64,000 nt of DNA, from assembly GCF_024623455.1 (NCBI RefSeq), contig NZ_JANIPJ010000001.1, forward strand, positions 482,727 through 546,726. Direction: 5' to 3'. The notes under the pieces were generated by a model that worked only from the letters and a program-made list of their open reading frames with translations, made no database searches and was not told the DNA's origin. The position numbers and the translations under genes are program-made. Shown here piece by piece: positions 7,251 through 16,417 of this stretch. Positions within the stretch are counted from its first letter, which is position 1; each line of letters begins with the position of its first letter. Origin of the DNA: Paenibacillus soyae (GTDB taxonomy: Bacteria; Bacillota; Bacilli; Paenibacillales; Paenibacillaceae).

Positions 7251-8570
7251 TTAAGAATGCACATGCGTGAGCTTATGGAAGGTCGCCTGGACATAATCCG
7301 AGGAGGTGCCTGTGTTGTTCTGGTTGTAAACTCCCGCCTTGAAATACAGATACTTGTTGTTGTAGCCGGACGGAAGCGTGTATTGCACCGTTGTTGTCGA
7401 TCCGCCCTCTGGCGTTACCTTGACCGTCATCGTCAGGCCAACGACCTTAATTTCGTAGCTCCACTTCTGCCCAAGCGCGATACCGTTCGAAGGGTTCAGG
7501 CTGGAAGGCCCGCCAATAATATTAACCCAGGTGTTGTTGTTGCTCAGGTCATCCGTGCCGAAATAGATGGCGCCCTTTGTATCAGTCGGACGTTTGTGGT
7601 AATACAGACGAATGGGCTCAGTGTCCGGTCCGTGAATTTGGCCGACAACTACGCGTCCCATCTTAGTGCTGTCGCCGGTCGTAGAAACCCTGTCGACCTG
7701 AAGCGTTGCATTCATCGTGCCGTCAACGCCGCCAGCCTGCGACTTCGTGCTGGAGGACGAGGTGGAGGTGACCCAGTTGTTGCCCAAGGATGTGGTGCCG
7801 GCGGATGGATTCAGCATCTCGCGCAGCTCGGAGCGGGTATACGTGCTGTTGGTCGTTGTGCTGCCCAGATTGGGCGAGCGGAACACCATGCCGCCATTGC
7901 TGGAGCTTGTGTAGAACCAGCTTGGATGCGTATAGCCATTGCTTAGCGAGGAGGGCTGCACTTCGCTGGCATCCGGAAGCGTAATCTTCCACTTGGTCAA
8001 ATCGAAATTCCCGCTCGGAGGCAAGGAAGGATTAAGCCCGCCAGTGCCGCCACCGCCAGTGTCTCCGCCGCCGCCGCTCGATACGGTGCCCCAAATCTCG
8101 GTCTCGAGAATGCTGTTCCAATTGTTGACGTTGTTGCCGAAGCCGTTAATACGCACATAGCGGGCCGTGACCGTCGTGAAATTGTAAACCTCGAGAGCCG
8201 CTGTTGTGCCGCTGCTGGTGCCCGCATACACCTGATTCCAGCTGGAGCCGTTCGCGGATACCTGAACATTGAAGGTGGACTGGCGCTGCGCCCCCTGATG
8301 CCAAGCGAGCTTGACGCGTTCAATCGAAGCGGATTGGCCCAGATCATATTGAATCCATTGTCCGTTGCCTTGTGCAGACCATCGCGTTGTGTAGTTGTTG
8401 TCAAGCGTATTGGCGGGAACATTGCCGTCATGGCTGCTGGCCGTAACGGAGGCCACTGGCAGCTCGCTGGCTGCAAATGCGGCAGGAGATAACGGGATAA
8501 GGCCAATCATAAGAACAAGCGCAGTAAGGAAGCCAATCGTTCGCATACGTAGAGACTTTGTTTTTTTCAT
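7251..8570 (-). CDS. Secreted alginate lyase, PL7, with discoidin module
   Basis: A 439-residue exported endo-type lyase that cuts alginate by beta-elimination. A signal peptide (lysine-rich start, hydrophobic core, cleavage near AAFAA) is followed by an F5/8 type C (CBM32-like) module at about 30-160, a Gly-rich linker, and a PL7 domain at about 185-439. The three PL7 hallmarks are present: RSELRE at 246-251, QIH at 311-313, and YFKAGVYNQ at 409-417. QIH is associated in the literature with activity on guluronate-containing blocks. The second of two adjacent ATGs (8570) has the better GGAG spacing. Divergent from the large lyase operon; a cre-like site lies just downstream of its likely promoter. 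Confidence 0.93.
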   Translation of the reverse strand: MKKTKSLRMRTIGFLTALVLMIGLIPLSPAAFAASELPVASVTASSHDGNVPANTLDNNYTTRWSAQGNGQWIQYDLGQSASIERVKLAWHQGAQRQSTFNVQVSANGSSWNQVYAGTSSGTTAALEVYNFTTVTARYVRINGFGNNVNNWNSILETEIWGTVSSGGGGDTGGGGTGGLNPSLPPSGNFDLTKWKITLPDASEVQPSSLSNGYTHPSWFYTSSSNGGMVFRSPNLGSTTTNSTYTRSELREMLNPSAGTTSLGNNWVTSTSSSSTKSQAGGVDGTMNATLQVDRVSTTGDSTKMGRVVVGQIHGPDTEPIRLYYHKRPTDTKGAIYFGTDDLSNNNTWVNIIGGPSSLNPSNGIALGQKWSYEIKVVGLTMTVKVTPEGGSTTTVQYTLPSGYNNKYLYFKAGVYNQNNTGTSSDYVQATFHKLTHVHS

Positions 8571-8654
8571 CATAACAGCTCCTTCGATAAATTTGGAAAG
8601 CGATGACAGGTCAATCATTCTGTGATTCGCTCGTGATGCGATTGCTCTAATTCA

Positions 8655-8668
8655 TAAAAGCGCTTTCA
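8655..8668. promoter_or_regulatory. cre-like site upstream of PL7
   Basis: TGAAAGCGCTTTTA on the minus strand matches the CcpA cre consensus TGWAARCGYTWNCW at 13 of 14 positions. It lies about 9-22 nt downstream of the likely minus-strand start point, a position compatible with glucose repression. Inferred by consensus only. Confidence 0.6.
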
Positions 8669-8683
8669 CCTCCTTCGGGATTG

Positions 8684-8727
8684 ACTATACATTTTTTTGG
8701 GAGCGTTGCCTTGTTGTTTTTTAAGAT
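8684..8727 (-). promoter_or_regulatory. Putative PL7 promoter with half-box
   Basis: Minus-strand ATCTTAAAAAACAACAAG (8710-8727) agrees with the left half of the regulon-1 box ACCT-A7-NN-ACAAG at all but two fixed positions. The right half is absent. A TATAGT hexamer (8684-8689) follows about 20 nt downstream and could be the -10. Confidence 0.4.
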
Positions 8728-8747
8728 AACTTGGTAATTATTGCATG

Positions 8748-8814
8748 ATCTAAAAAAAGTACCAGCCAAACAAAAAGTAACCGCTTACAGGTTAAGGGAT
8801 GATAGAAGTATGAT
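8748..8814 (+). promoter_or_regulatory. Regulon-1 activator box and promoter (large lyase operon)
   Basis: Left half ATCT-A7-GT-ACCAG (8748-8765), 15 nt, right half CCGCTTACAG (8781-8790), then TATGAT (8809-8814) 28 nt from the CC. The -35 position has no TTGACA. Same architecture as the boxes at 17906, 23585 and 25703, though this copy is the most diverged of the four. Confidence 0.6.
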
Positions 8815-8883
8815 ATGGGCGAGGCAGGCGCATGCCGGGAGAATGCGCAACCAACTTAATTAACAAGGTAAGGGGATGATGCA

Positions 8884-11800
8884 GTGCGAGTTACACAATG
8901 GAAAAAACCGGTGTCTCTTATGCTGGCGGTTGCCGTAGCTTCGGCGACCTTCTTCATGACGACGGCGACGATCGACGCGGATGAGGTCAACTATGAGAGC
9001 TATAGCGGCTTTACAACCTCCGAGGTGCCGATCCTTCCGGAGACGGAAGCCCATCCAAGCTTATGGTTCAAGGCGGATGAGGCGGCCGACGTGTATGACA
9101 AACGGAATGCGGACGAATATGCGCTTGAGTTATGGAACAATGTGAAGGGCAGCAAATATTTGGGGGCGGCGCTCCCAGAGGTGCCGGCGTATCCCAATCC
9201 ATGCGTCGACAGCCGCTTGCACAGCTACTACGGGGATATGGCCCGAATTGCGAAGTACAACGCGTTTATGTATGTCATGGAGGGGGCGGAGGAGCATAAG
9301 ACCGCGGCAATCGATGCACTGCTGCGCGCTTATGACGGACCGATCTACCAATGCGATCCGACCGTGTCGAGCAGTCCGGTGGATGAAACCTACAGAGGCG
9401 TCTGGATTCAAAATTTCGCGGAAGCGTATGATTGGATGCACAGCGAGCTGACGACCGAGCAGGATGCGGCCATCCGCGCCGCATTTGCCAAAGAAGCGCA
9501 GGCGCTTAACGACTACATGTACATATGGGGGCCGCGCCCGCATAATCATCGCTCCAAGCCGGCATGGGGGCTTGGCACTGCTGCCTTGGCGCTAAGCGGA
9601 CACGAGGATGCCGAGCAATGGCTTCAAACTGCGCTTGGGGCAGCCAATACGAACACCAAATATTTTTTCAGCTCGGATGGGGTGTATCGGGAAGGCTCGC
9701 AATATTATATTTATTCCCATTTGAATTTCCTCCCGTTCCTCTACCACTACAAGCATGTATCCCAGGTTGATCTGTTCCCTGTGTACAAACCGGCCTTCAT
9801 CTGGGAATTCTCCGTTACGAATAACAAAGGGTGGATGCCCAATGTCGAGGATTCCTTTCTAAGACACAACTTCCTGCAGATGGTTGCCGGCCAATTCGTG
9901 AACGACGAGGATACGACACCTCTTCACCCAACTGCGAAATGGGGAAATCTGTTCCAGTGGCGCTACGAGAAGACCGATACCGCGCCATGGGGCGGAGAAT
10001 TCGGCAACAATACGGGTGCCAGCTACGACGATACGATGGATCTCAACAAATATTTGACTTACGATCCGTCCGTGGAGTCGATCGCACCTACTGGTTCTGC
10101 TACTCAGTTCCTGAACGAGGGCGGACAGACCCTATTCCGCAATCATTGGAACGACGACCCTTCCTCCCGCTACCTGCTGTTCCACGGGCAGGCGGAGATG
10201 GACAACCATAATCAGTTCGATCATCTGAGCTTTGTCATTCATGCAGAGAATCAGATGATGGCAAGCGATTCCGGCTACTCCAAGTCAGCCTACGGGGATG
10301 CCGAGCGCCGCAATTGGTACCGTACGGCCAAGGCGCATAACACGGTGACCTTGAATGGGGCGTGGCCGGTTGATACGGCGCAGAACGTAACGCCGGTGTC
10401 GCGCTTCGGCATGGACACTGATTTCTTCGACTTCCAGCAGAAGGAAGCGCGATTTATCGCCATTACGAATGATACGACCAAAGGGGAAAACCCGCTGCTG
10501 TTCCCATCGGACGACGAGAGCACGGGGTATATCAAACGTTCGATTGCGTTCCCGAATCAGGAATACTTCGTGGTTGCCGACCAGTTAAGCACAAAGGATG
10601 GCGAGAACGGCCAATTCGAGCTGTATCTGCATGGCGGACGCGGCACGATGATCGGCGACGGCCATTATCGGGAATGGATTTACTCCAAGGATGCGTACGG
10701 CACAGCGGCTAAGCTGTCCGCATGGATTCTGTCTGACGAGGCCACGTTGACCAATCATGTTGGTGAAGTGAGCTATATCAAGGACGATGCGGCTTCTTTC
10801 GGCTATGTGACCGCCCAGAAGCAAGCGGCCAATGCCAGCTTCCTGCAAATCCTGATTCCGAATCCTATTCAGGCGGACACGCCGGTTGTGACCGATGCAA
10901 GCGACGAGAACCGCACAGGCGGAACCGTAGCCATGAATGGCAATCTGGATACGTACCTGGTGCAAAACGATGCCTCGATGACGGAAGTGGGCGATCTGAG
11001 CTCCGATGCTGAATTCGGTTATGTGCGCCATAACGGCTGGGTGCAGCAATATGCGATGAAGCAGGGTACCTCCATCAGCTATGGCGAAGAGCTGCTGGCC
11101 GCTTCCAGCGCGCCTGTTGCGCTTGCCTTGGATGTGTCGGAGCGAGAGCGTCACAGCGGCTATATTACCTCTGCCTCTGAAGGGTATACGGTGCAGCTGC
11201 TTGTACCGGATGGCAAGACGGTCGCTTCGGCCAGTCTGGCTGGAGAAGCGGTGATAGCTTCTGAAGCGAACGGCTACGTCACGCTTGCCCTGTCCGGCAG
11301 CGGCGAGTTGGAAATCCAATATGTCGATGAGGGAGCGGGGGACGTGACCGCGCCGCTGGCGATTACGGATGTGAATGCCGTGAATGAAGGAGCGAACGCG
11401 GCGATCGTGTCATGGACTGCGCCTGCCGATGCGAATACAGGCGATGCCGTTAGCTTCTATGACGTGCGGTACAGCGTGACGCCGATTACGGAGCAGAATT
11501 GGAGTCAAGCCAGTCAAGCAGCTGGAGAGCCTGTGCCAGGCGCGCCCGGTACACAAGAATCGATGGTTCTTGGCGGGTTAAGCGCAGGGACGACCTATTA
11601 TGTAGCGGTTAAATCCGGTGATGCGGCACGCAACGTCTCCGCTTTGTCCAATGCGGCCTCCGTGACGACGGCTTCGGCGGATGACGTCATCGCCCCAGCG
11701 GCGATTACAGACCTGACGCTTGCTTCGGTCTCCTCAAGCACAGCGAGTCTGACCTGGAGCGCGCCAGGAGATGACGGCTACAAAGGAACGGCAGCGTCGT

Positions 11801-12765
11801 ACGATCTCCGTTACAGCACATCGCCGATCGACGAGGCAAGCTGGAGCCAGGCTGTTCAAGTGCAAGGAGAACCGGCGCCATTATCTGTCGGCACCGGGCA
11901 AGGCATGACGATTGAAGGGCTGAAGCCGGGTCTAACGTATTTCTTCGCCATTCGTTCATCCGATGAAGCGGACAACATTTCTTCGGTGTCCAATCTCCTA
12001 TTCGTGCCGCTGCTGGATGATCCAGCTGCCGAGAAGCTGCAAGCCGCTCAGGTGACGGCGAGCGCAGATGATGGCAATGTGCCTTCGAACACAGTGGACG
12101 GCGATATGACAACACGCTGGTCCGCGAAGTCCGAGAACGGGGAAGGACAATGGATCGCTTACGATCTGGGCGAGCTTTATCAGGTTGATTATGTGAAGCT
12201 GGCCTGGAGCTCCGGGCATCTCCGGCAAACGAAATTTGCCATTGAAGCTTCCGTCGACGGCAAGCGCTGGAGCACCGTGACCGAACCGGCATGGTCCAGC
12301 GGCAAAACCGAGAAGCTGGAGGCTTATGAAGCGGGCGTGATGGCGAGGTATATCCGAATTGTCGGTTACGGCAATACAGCCAGCGGATGGAACAGTCTGC
12401 TGGAGACGGAGATTTTCGGCAGGCATGCGACAGACGCGCCTCCGGTGCTGCTGAGCAATGTGGAGCTGAAGGATCGCAGCGGAGCCGCGATCTCGAGCGT
12501 TGACGGTCAAGCATTTGTCCAGGTCGAAGCTGTGATAACCAATACGCGGCATGAATCGCAGGAGGCGGCTCTAACCGTTGGGGTCTATGATCAGCAAGGC
12601 AGACTGCTAAGCACTTTGTTTATCAGCGGGTTCTTGAACGGACTGGCCAGCGAAACGATTAGCGCTGAGCTTGAATTGCCTTCCGGGGCGGATTCCATCA
12701 AGCTGTTCGCCTGGGATTCATGGGATGGGATGACGCCGTTGTCCGAAGCGTTCCAAATTGATTAA
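8884..12765 (+). CDS. Secreted heparinase II/III-fold alginate lyase, multidomain (PL39-like?)
   Basis: A 1293-residue exported protein. A signal peptide (about 1-33) precedes a heparinase II/III-type toroid plus beta-sandwich catalytic part (about 55-800), two FN3 domains (821-926, 936-1039), an F5/8 type C module (about 1047-1178), and a C-terminal domain of about 105 residues. Candidate catalytic residues are N221/H222 in PHNHRSKP, Y274/Y275 in GSQYYIYSH and H442/H447 in DNHNQFDH. This architecture resembles large alginate lyases such as Defluviitalea Dp0100 (PL39), by recall. It starts at GTG 8884 with AAGGGG upstream; nearby ATGs are out of frame. First gene of a unit with the beta-helix protein and SLH protein. 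Exact PL family uncertain. Confidence 0.75.
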   Translation: MRVTQWKKPVSLMLAVAVASATFFMTTATIDADEVNYESYSGFTTSEVPILPETEAHPSLWFKADEAADVYDKRNADEYALELWNNVKGSKYLGAALPEVPAYPNPCVDSRLHSYYGDMARIAKYNAFMYVMEGAEEHKTAAIDALLRAYDGPIYQCDPTVSSSPVDETYRGVWIQNFAEAYDWMHSELTTEQDAAIRAAFAKEAQALNDYMYIWGPRPHNHRSKPAWGLGTAALALSGHEDAEQWLQTALGAANTNTKYFFSSDGVYREGSQYYIYSHLNFLPFLYHYKHVSQVDLFPVYKPAFIWEFSVTNNKGWMPNVEDSFLRHNFLQMVAGQFVNDEDTTPLHPTAKWGNLFQWRYEKTDTAPWGGEFGNNTGASYDDTMDLNKYLTYDPSVESIAPTGSATQFLNEGGQTLFRNHWNDDPSSRYLLFHGQAEMDNHNQFDHLSFVIHAENQMMASDSGYSKSAYGDAERRNWYRTAKAHNTVTLNGAWPVDTAQNVTPVSRFGMDTDFFDFQQKEARFIAITNDTTKGENPLLFPSDDESTGYIKRSIAFPNQEYFVVADQLSTKDGENGQFELYLHGGRGTMIGDGHYREWIYSKDAYGTAAKLSAWILSDEATLTNHVGEVSYIKDDAASFGYVTAQKQAANASFLQILIPNPIQADTPVVTDASDENRTGGTVAMNGNLDTYLVQNDASMTEVGDLSSDAEFGYVRHNGWVQQYAMKQGTSISYGEELLAASSAPVALALDVSERERHSGYITSASEGYTVQLLVPDGKTVASASLAGEAVIASEANGYVTLALSGSGELEIQYVDEGAGDVTAPLAITDVNAVNEGANAAIVSWTAPADANTGDAVSFYDVRYSVTPITEQNWSQASQAAGEPVPGAPGTQESMVLGGLSAGTTYYVAVKSGDAARNVSALSNAASVTTASADDVIAPAAITDLTLASVSSSTASLTWSAPGDDGYKGTAASYDLRYSTSPIDEASWSQAVQVQGEPAPLSVGTGQGMTIEGLKPGLTYFFAIRSSDEADNISSVSNLLFVPLLDDPAAEKLQAAQVTASADDGNVPSNTVDGDMTTRWSAKSENGEGQWIAYDLGELYQVDYVKLAWSSGHLRQTKFAIEASVDGKRWSTVTEPAWSSGKTEKLEAYEAGVMARYIRIVGYGNTASGWNSLLETEIFGRHATDAPPVLLSNVELKDRSGAAISSVDGQAFVQVEAVITNTRHESQEAALTVGVYDQQGRLLSTLFISGFLNGLASETISAELELPSGADSIKLFAWDSWDGMTPLSEAFQID

Positions 12766-12790
12766 GCGGATATGAAGGAGGGACCAAACA

Positions 12791-15700
12791 ATGAAGAAAA
12801 TTCAAGTTCGGAGAAGCACGAGCTTGCTGCTGGTTCTGGCCATGCTGCTGGCATGTGTTCCTTACATGGCGGGGATCACCCATGCAGCCGCATCTAAGCT
12901 TTCCGTAATAGCCGTTACGGCAAGCGGGCATGACGGGAATTTCCCGGACAATACATTGGACGACAATCTGGAGACGAGATGGTCTGCTCAGGGCAGCGGT
13001 CAGTGGATTGCTTATCAGCTGGACAGCGCGCAAGAGGTCGGTTATCTCGGCATCGCGTTCGTCAAGGGCGACCAGAGACAAACAACGGTAAGTATCGAAG
13101 CCTCCCAGGACGGTACGAACTGGACCGAGGTGCTGGGACAGACCATAAGCTCCGGCGCGACGATCGGCTTGGAAGCGTTCGATATGGCCGATACAACGGC
13201 GTCTTATATCCGGATTACGGGTTACGGCAACACGAGTAACGATTGGAATAGTATCTCGGTGGTCCATCTTTATGCGCCTCAGCCGGATGGTTCCACGCCT
13301 CTGCAGGAGCTGCAGCCTCCGCCAGCCGAGGAGAGAGAGGATGTCACCTACACACAGCCTGGCATGGTGAATCCGGATGGCTCCGCGCATGTCATTCATA
13401 CGCCGAATGCGGTGACGGGGGAAACGCTGAACGTAGAGGCTTACGGCGCCGATCCGCAGGACAACGGGCAGGATGATCTGCCTGCCATCCTTGCCGCATT
13501 GGAAGCGGCTGAAGCCGGCGACGAGGTATACCTGCCTAACGGCACCTACAACTTGAACAGTACACTTGCAACGGACGGCACTTCCCATATCGCTCTGAAA
13601 TCGGGCGTTAATCTGCGCGGTGAAAGCAGGGAGAATGTCAAGCTGGTATCCAGTCTGGCAGCGCAGCAGAACGGCAAGGTGATGAACGCCTTCGGCAAAC
13701 ACGATATCCGAATATCCGACTTGACGATTACGTTCAACTTTACCGGCTCATATTCCACGGATCATACGATCAACAATCCGTCGGCGGCGGGTCCGGATTA
13801 TGGTATCTACATTGCGGACGGCATTGGGCGCGTCCCCTCCTATAATATGACAATCGACAATGTTATCGTGGAGAATTTCCGTAAAATGGGCGTGCGGATC
13901 GAGAACAGCCGGGATATCGTCGTGACGAACTCCCTCTTCCGCAATGCGACGGACGTTGGAGGAGGCGGAGCGGGATACGGCGTATCGATTCAAGGCACCG
14001 TGAAGACGGACCGCAGCGGATATGCCAACGACACGATCTACAATGTCGTTCAGAATTCCGAGTTCATCGGCCCGCATATTCGTCATGGCGTGCTGCTGCA
14101 ATATTATGCGCACAACAATCTTGTGACGGGCAATACGCTTACGGGAACGGTGCTTGACGCGATCGATCTTCATGGCGAAGACGAATATTTGAACATGATT
14201 GAACAGAATACGATCAGCGATATTCCGAAGGGTGCAGCCATCGCGCTCGGCAACACGGGCGGAACGGCGCCGTCCAATCACGACAACTCCGGCCCTGGGA
14301 ACGTCATAGCAAACAACACAATCACGAACGCCAGGGAAGGCATTAAGGTGCATATGGGCAGTCCGGACACGGTAATTGAGAACAATACGATCCAGAACAC
14401 CGTTAGTCCTGATGGCGCCAAGGGCATTCTGCTCATGAACGCACCCGGCACGATCGTCAGGTCTAATCTCATTACAGGCAATACGGCTTCCGGGTTTTGG
14501 GGCATCTCGCTGGAGCAGGATCCGGGCGACTCGAACGCCGCACAGGCCGGCGCTGGGGAGCCGGATGACATCTTGATTACCGGAAATACCATTACGAATA
14601 ATACGGGCGGCATTCGGATTCACGCGGGCACGAATATTAACGTGGATGACACGAATGTCGTCGCGGACAATACCTTCGCCAATATGCAGGATACCCGCTC
14701 GCAAGAACCGACTCCAACTGATCCGCCCGGGGGCGGGGAGGAAGGCGGCGTTGATGGAGAGACGATAGAGCTCACGGCGATCGCGGATTCTTTTATCAGA
14801 GACGGCATTTATGCCAATGACAATTATGGTGACGCTACCAAGCTGAAGGTCAAAGAGAGAGCTGCCGGCAACGACTTCCGCAGACAAGCGATCATGAAAT
14901 TTGATCTGTCGGATCTAGAAGGGGACGTCAGACGCGCGACATTGAAGTTCTACAATGTGAATCTGGAGACCGCGACGGGCACGGCCGGCGGCTATCAGAT
15001 TCAGGCCATTGGCATTGAAGATGGCTGGGAGGAAGGAACCGTTACATTCGCAAATGCGCCAACGGGCTCAGCGGTTTCCAGTCCGGTTAAGGTAGAGGGA
15101 GATGCACAATACGTTGAGCTGAACGTCAGCGAATTTGTCAAAAACCAGCAGGATGCCTACGTCAGCTTCCGAGTTGCCGGCGTAGAGGATAACTTGGGCT
15201 CGGACTTTGCGTCGAAGGAAAATGATCTGACGAAGCCTCCTGTCCTGGAGATTGTGCTGGAGGGGCAAGAGGAGCAGCCGGAGGAACCGAAAGTTCCGGA
15301 AGAGCCGGAGCAGCCTGACTCGCTCATCGTGGAGGTTTCGGAGGATACGTATATTCAGGGCGGCACGTCTGAAGATGACAACTATGGCGGCAGCCCGACG
15401 CTTAAGCTGAAGCGCACCTCCTCGGAGAACAGGGATATGTTCCTCAAATTCAATATGCCGTCTATAGATGGCGTCGTGGAGGAGGCCGTGCTGCAGCTGT
15501 TCGTCAAGGGCATCGAGGGCTCGACCTTAACTAAGCCTGAGAAAGGATATTGGATCGATGTAAGAGGCATCAACGATGATTCCTGGACCGAGATGGGCAT
15601 AACCTACACGAATGCGCCAGCCGAGGAGGGCGCTGAGCTTGCTCGTGTATTCGTTGGAGAAGCTGAAATCGGCACCTATGTGTCGCTGGATGTCACAAGC

Positions 15701-16417
15701 TTCGTCAAGGCACACAAGGACGCAACGATCACCCTGCGTCTGAGAGGCATTGACAGCAGTCGGGGCGCGGAGTACGCCTCCAAAGAGGATACGACAACCG
15801 ATAAGCCGGCGCAGCTAATTCTCCAAATCGGGGAGAAGCAAGTGCTGACGGAAGCGCCGCAGCTGACAGCGGAGAGCGGTCATGAACGCGTCGAGCTCAA
15901 TTGGACCGAAGTGACCGGAGCGCTGGGTTATACCGTGAAGCGCGCGAGCTCGCCGGACGGTCCTTATGAGACGGTTAAGAATCAGACAACCGAGCTCTCG
16001 TATGTCGATGAGACGGTCGTTAATGACCTAACTTATTATTACAAGGTAGCGGCTTTTAATGAAGCGGGTGCGGGTCCTGATTCCGAGGCGGCGACGGGAG
16101 CGCCGAGATTCCCTCTTCAAGTAAGCATTACGGGAATGAAGGATATGAAGGGCCAGGCTATCGCGCAATTGGACGATACTAGGTTTGCAGTCATTGAAGC
16201 AGCAGCAGTGAACGCCTCAGGCGAGAGCACAGAAGCTCGTATTGTGTTCCAGCTGCTTGATGCCAGCGGAACCTCTGTTGCCAAGGTCTCTACCGTTAAG
16301 AGACTGGCATCCCAGGAGCAGACTATCCTGAAGGCGGGCTTCCAGCTGCCTGCGAATGCTGCCGGTTATGAAATCGACGTGCAGATCGAGCTGGTAGAGG
16401 AGGGAGAGATTCGATGA
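12791..16417 (+). CDS. Secreted right-handed beta-helix polysaccharide lyase/epimerase candidate
   Basis: A 1208-residue exported protein. A signal peptide (1-33) is followed by an F5/8 type C module (34-160), a parallel beta-helix domain (about 213-634, with repeated N-x-I/NNTI turns and a DAIDLHGEDEY segment), two DNRLRE modules (about 659-825 and 847-1015, like CBM96) joined by a Pro/Glu linker, an FN3 domain (about 1022-1107), and a C-terminal domain like that of the preceding lyase. By context it acts on alginate outside the cell; PL31 lyases and mannuronan C5-epimerases share this fold, and I cannot choose between them from sequence alone. A strong GGAGG precedes ATG 12791, and the stop overlaps the SLH gene start. 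Confidence 0.7.
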   Translation: MKKIQVRRSTSLLLVLAMLLACVPYMAGITHAAASKLSVIAVTASGHDGNFPDNTLDDNLETRWSAQGSGQWIAYQLDSAQEVGYLGIAFVKGDQRQTTVSIEASQDGTNWTEVLGQTISSGATIGLEAFDMADTTASYIRITGYGNTSNDWNSISVVHLYAPQPDGSTPLQELQPPPAEEREDVTYTQPGMVNPDGSAHVIHTPNAVTGETLNVEAYGADPQDNGQDDLPAILAALEAAEAGDEVYLPNGTYNLNSTLATDGTSHIALKSGVNLRGESRENVKLVSSLAAQQNGKVMNAFGKHDIRISDLTITFNFTGSYSTDHTINNPSAAGPDYGIYIADGIGRVPSYNMTIDNVIVENFRKMGVRIENSRDIVVTNSLFRNATDVGGGGAGYGVSIQGTVKTDRSGYANDTIYNVVQNSEFIGPHIRHGVLLQYYAHNNLVTGNTLTGTVLDAIDLHGEDEYLNMIEQNTISDIPKGAAIALGNTGGTAPSNHDNSGPGNVIANNTITNAREGIKVHMGSPDTVIENNTIQNTVSPDGAKGILLMNAPGTIVRSNLITGNTASGFWGISLEQDPGDSNAAQAGAGEPDDILITGNTITNNTGGIRIHAGTNINVDDTNVVADNTFANMQDTRSQEPTPTDPPGGGEEGGVDGETIELTAIADSFIRDGIYANDNYGDATKLKVKERAAGNDFRRQAIMKFDLSDLEGDVRRATLKFYNVNLETATGTAGGYQIQAIGIEDGWEEGTVTFANAPTGSAVSSPVKVEGDAQYVELNVSEFVKNQQDAYVSFRVAGVEDNLGSDFASKENDLTKPPVLEIVLEGQEEQPEEPKVPEEPEQPDSLIVEVSEDTYIQGGTSEDDNYGGSPTLKLKRTSSENRDMFLKFNMPSIDGVVEEAVLQLFVKGIEGSTLTKPEKGYWIDVRGINDDSWTEMGITYTNAPAEEGAELARVFVGEAEIGTYVSLDVTSFVKAHKDATITLRLRGIDSSRGAEYASKEDTTTDKPAQLILQIGEKQVLTEAPQLTAESGHERVELNWTEVTGALGYTVKRASSPDGPYETVKNQTTELSYVDETVVNDLTYYYKVAAFNEAGAGPDSEAATGAPRFPLQVSITGMKDMKGQAIAQLDDTRFAVIEAAAVNASGESTEARIVFQLLDASGTSVAKVSTVKRLASQEQTILKAGFQLPANAAGYEIDVQIELVEEGEIR

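Larger units (their letters stand above)
8571..8883. other. Divergent control region between the two secreted-lyase units
   Basis: No gene. It contains, from left to right, a cre-like site (8655-8668), a minus-strand -10 (ACTATA at 8684-8689, TATAGT when read on the minus strand), a minus-strand half-box (8710-8727), and a full plus-strand regulon-1 box (8748-8790) with -10 at 8809-8814. Confidence 0.7.

Noticed and set aside
7042..7251. A 69-codon minus-strand frame whose start (FKYRTVTARYLKL) recalls a discoidin motif
   Set aside because: It lies over the two hairpins after PL7, and the apparent motif comes from the palindrome; no ribosome site fits.
13748..14887. Long minus-strand open frame (379 codons) across the beta-helix gene
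   Set aside because: It mirrors the codon bias of the real gene on the other strand, with low-complexity Arg/Ile-rich content and no ribosome site.
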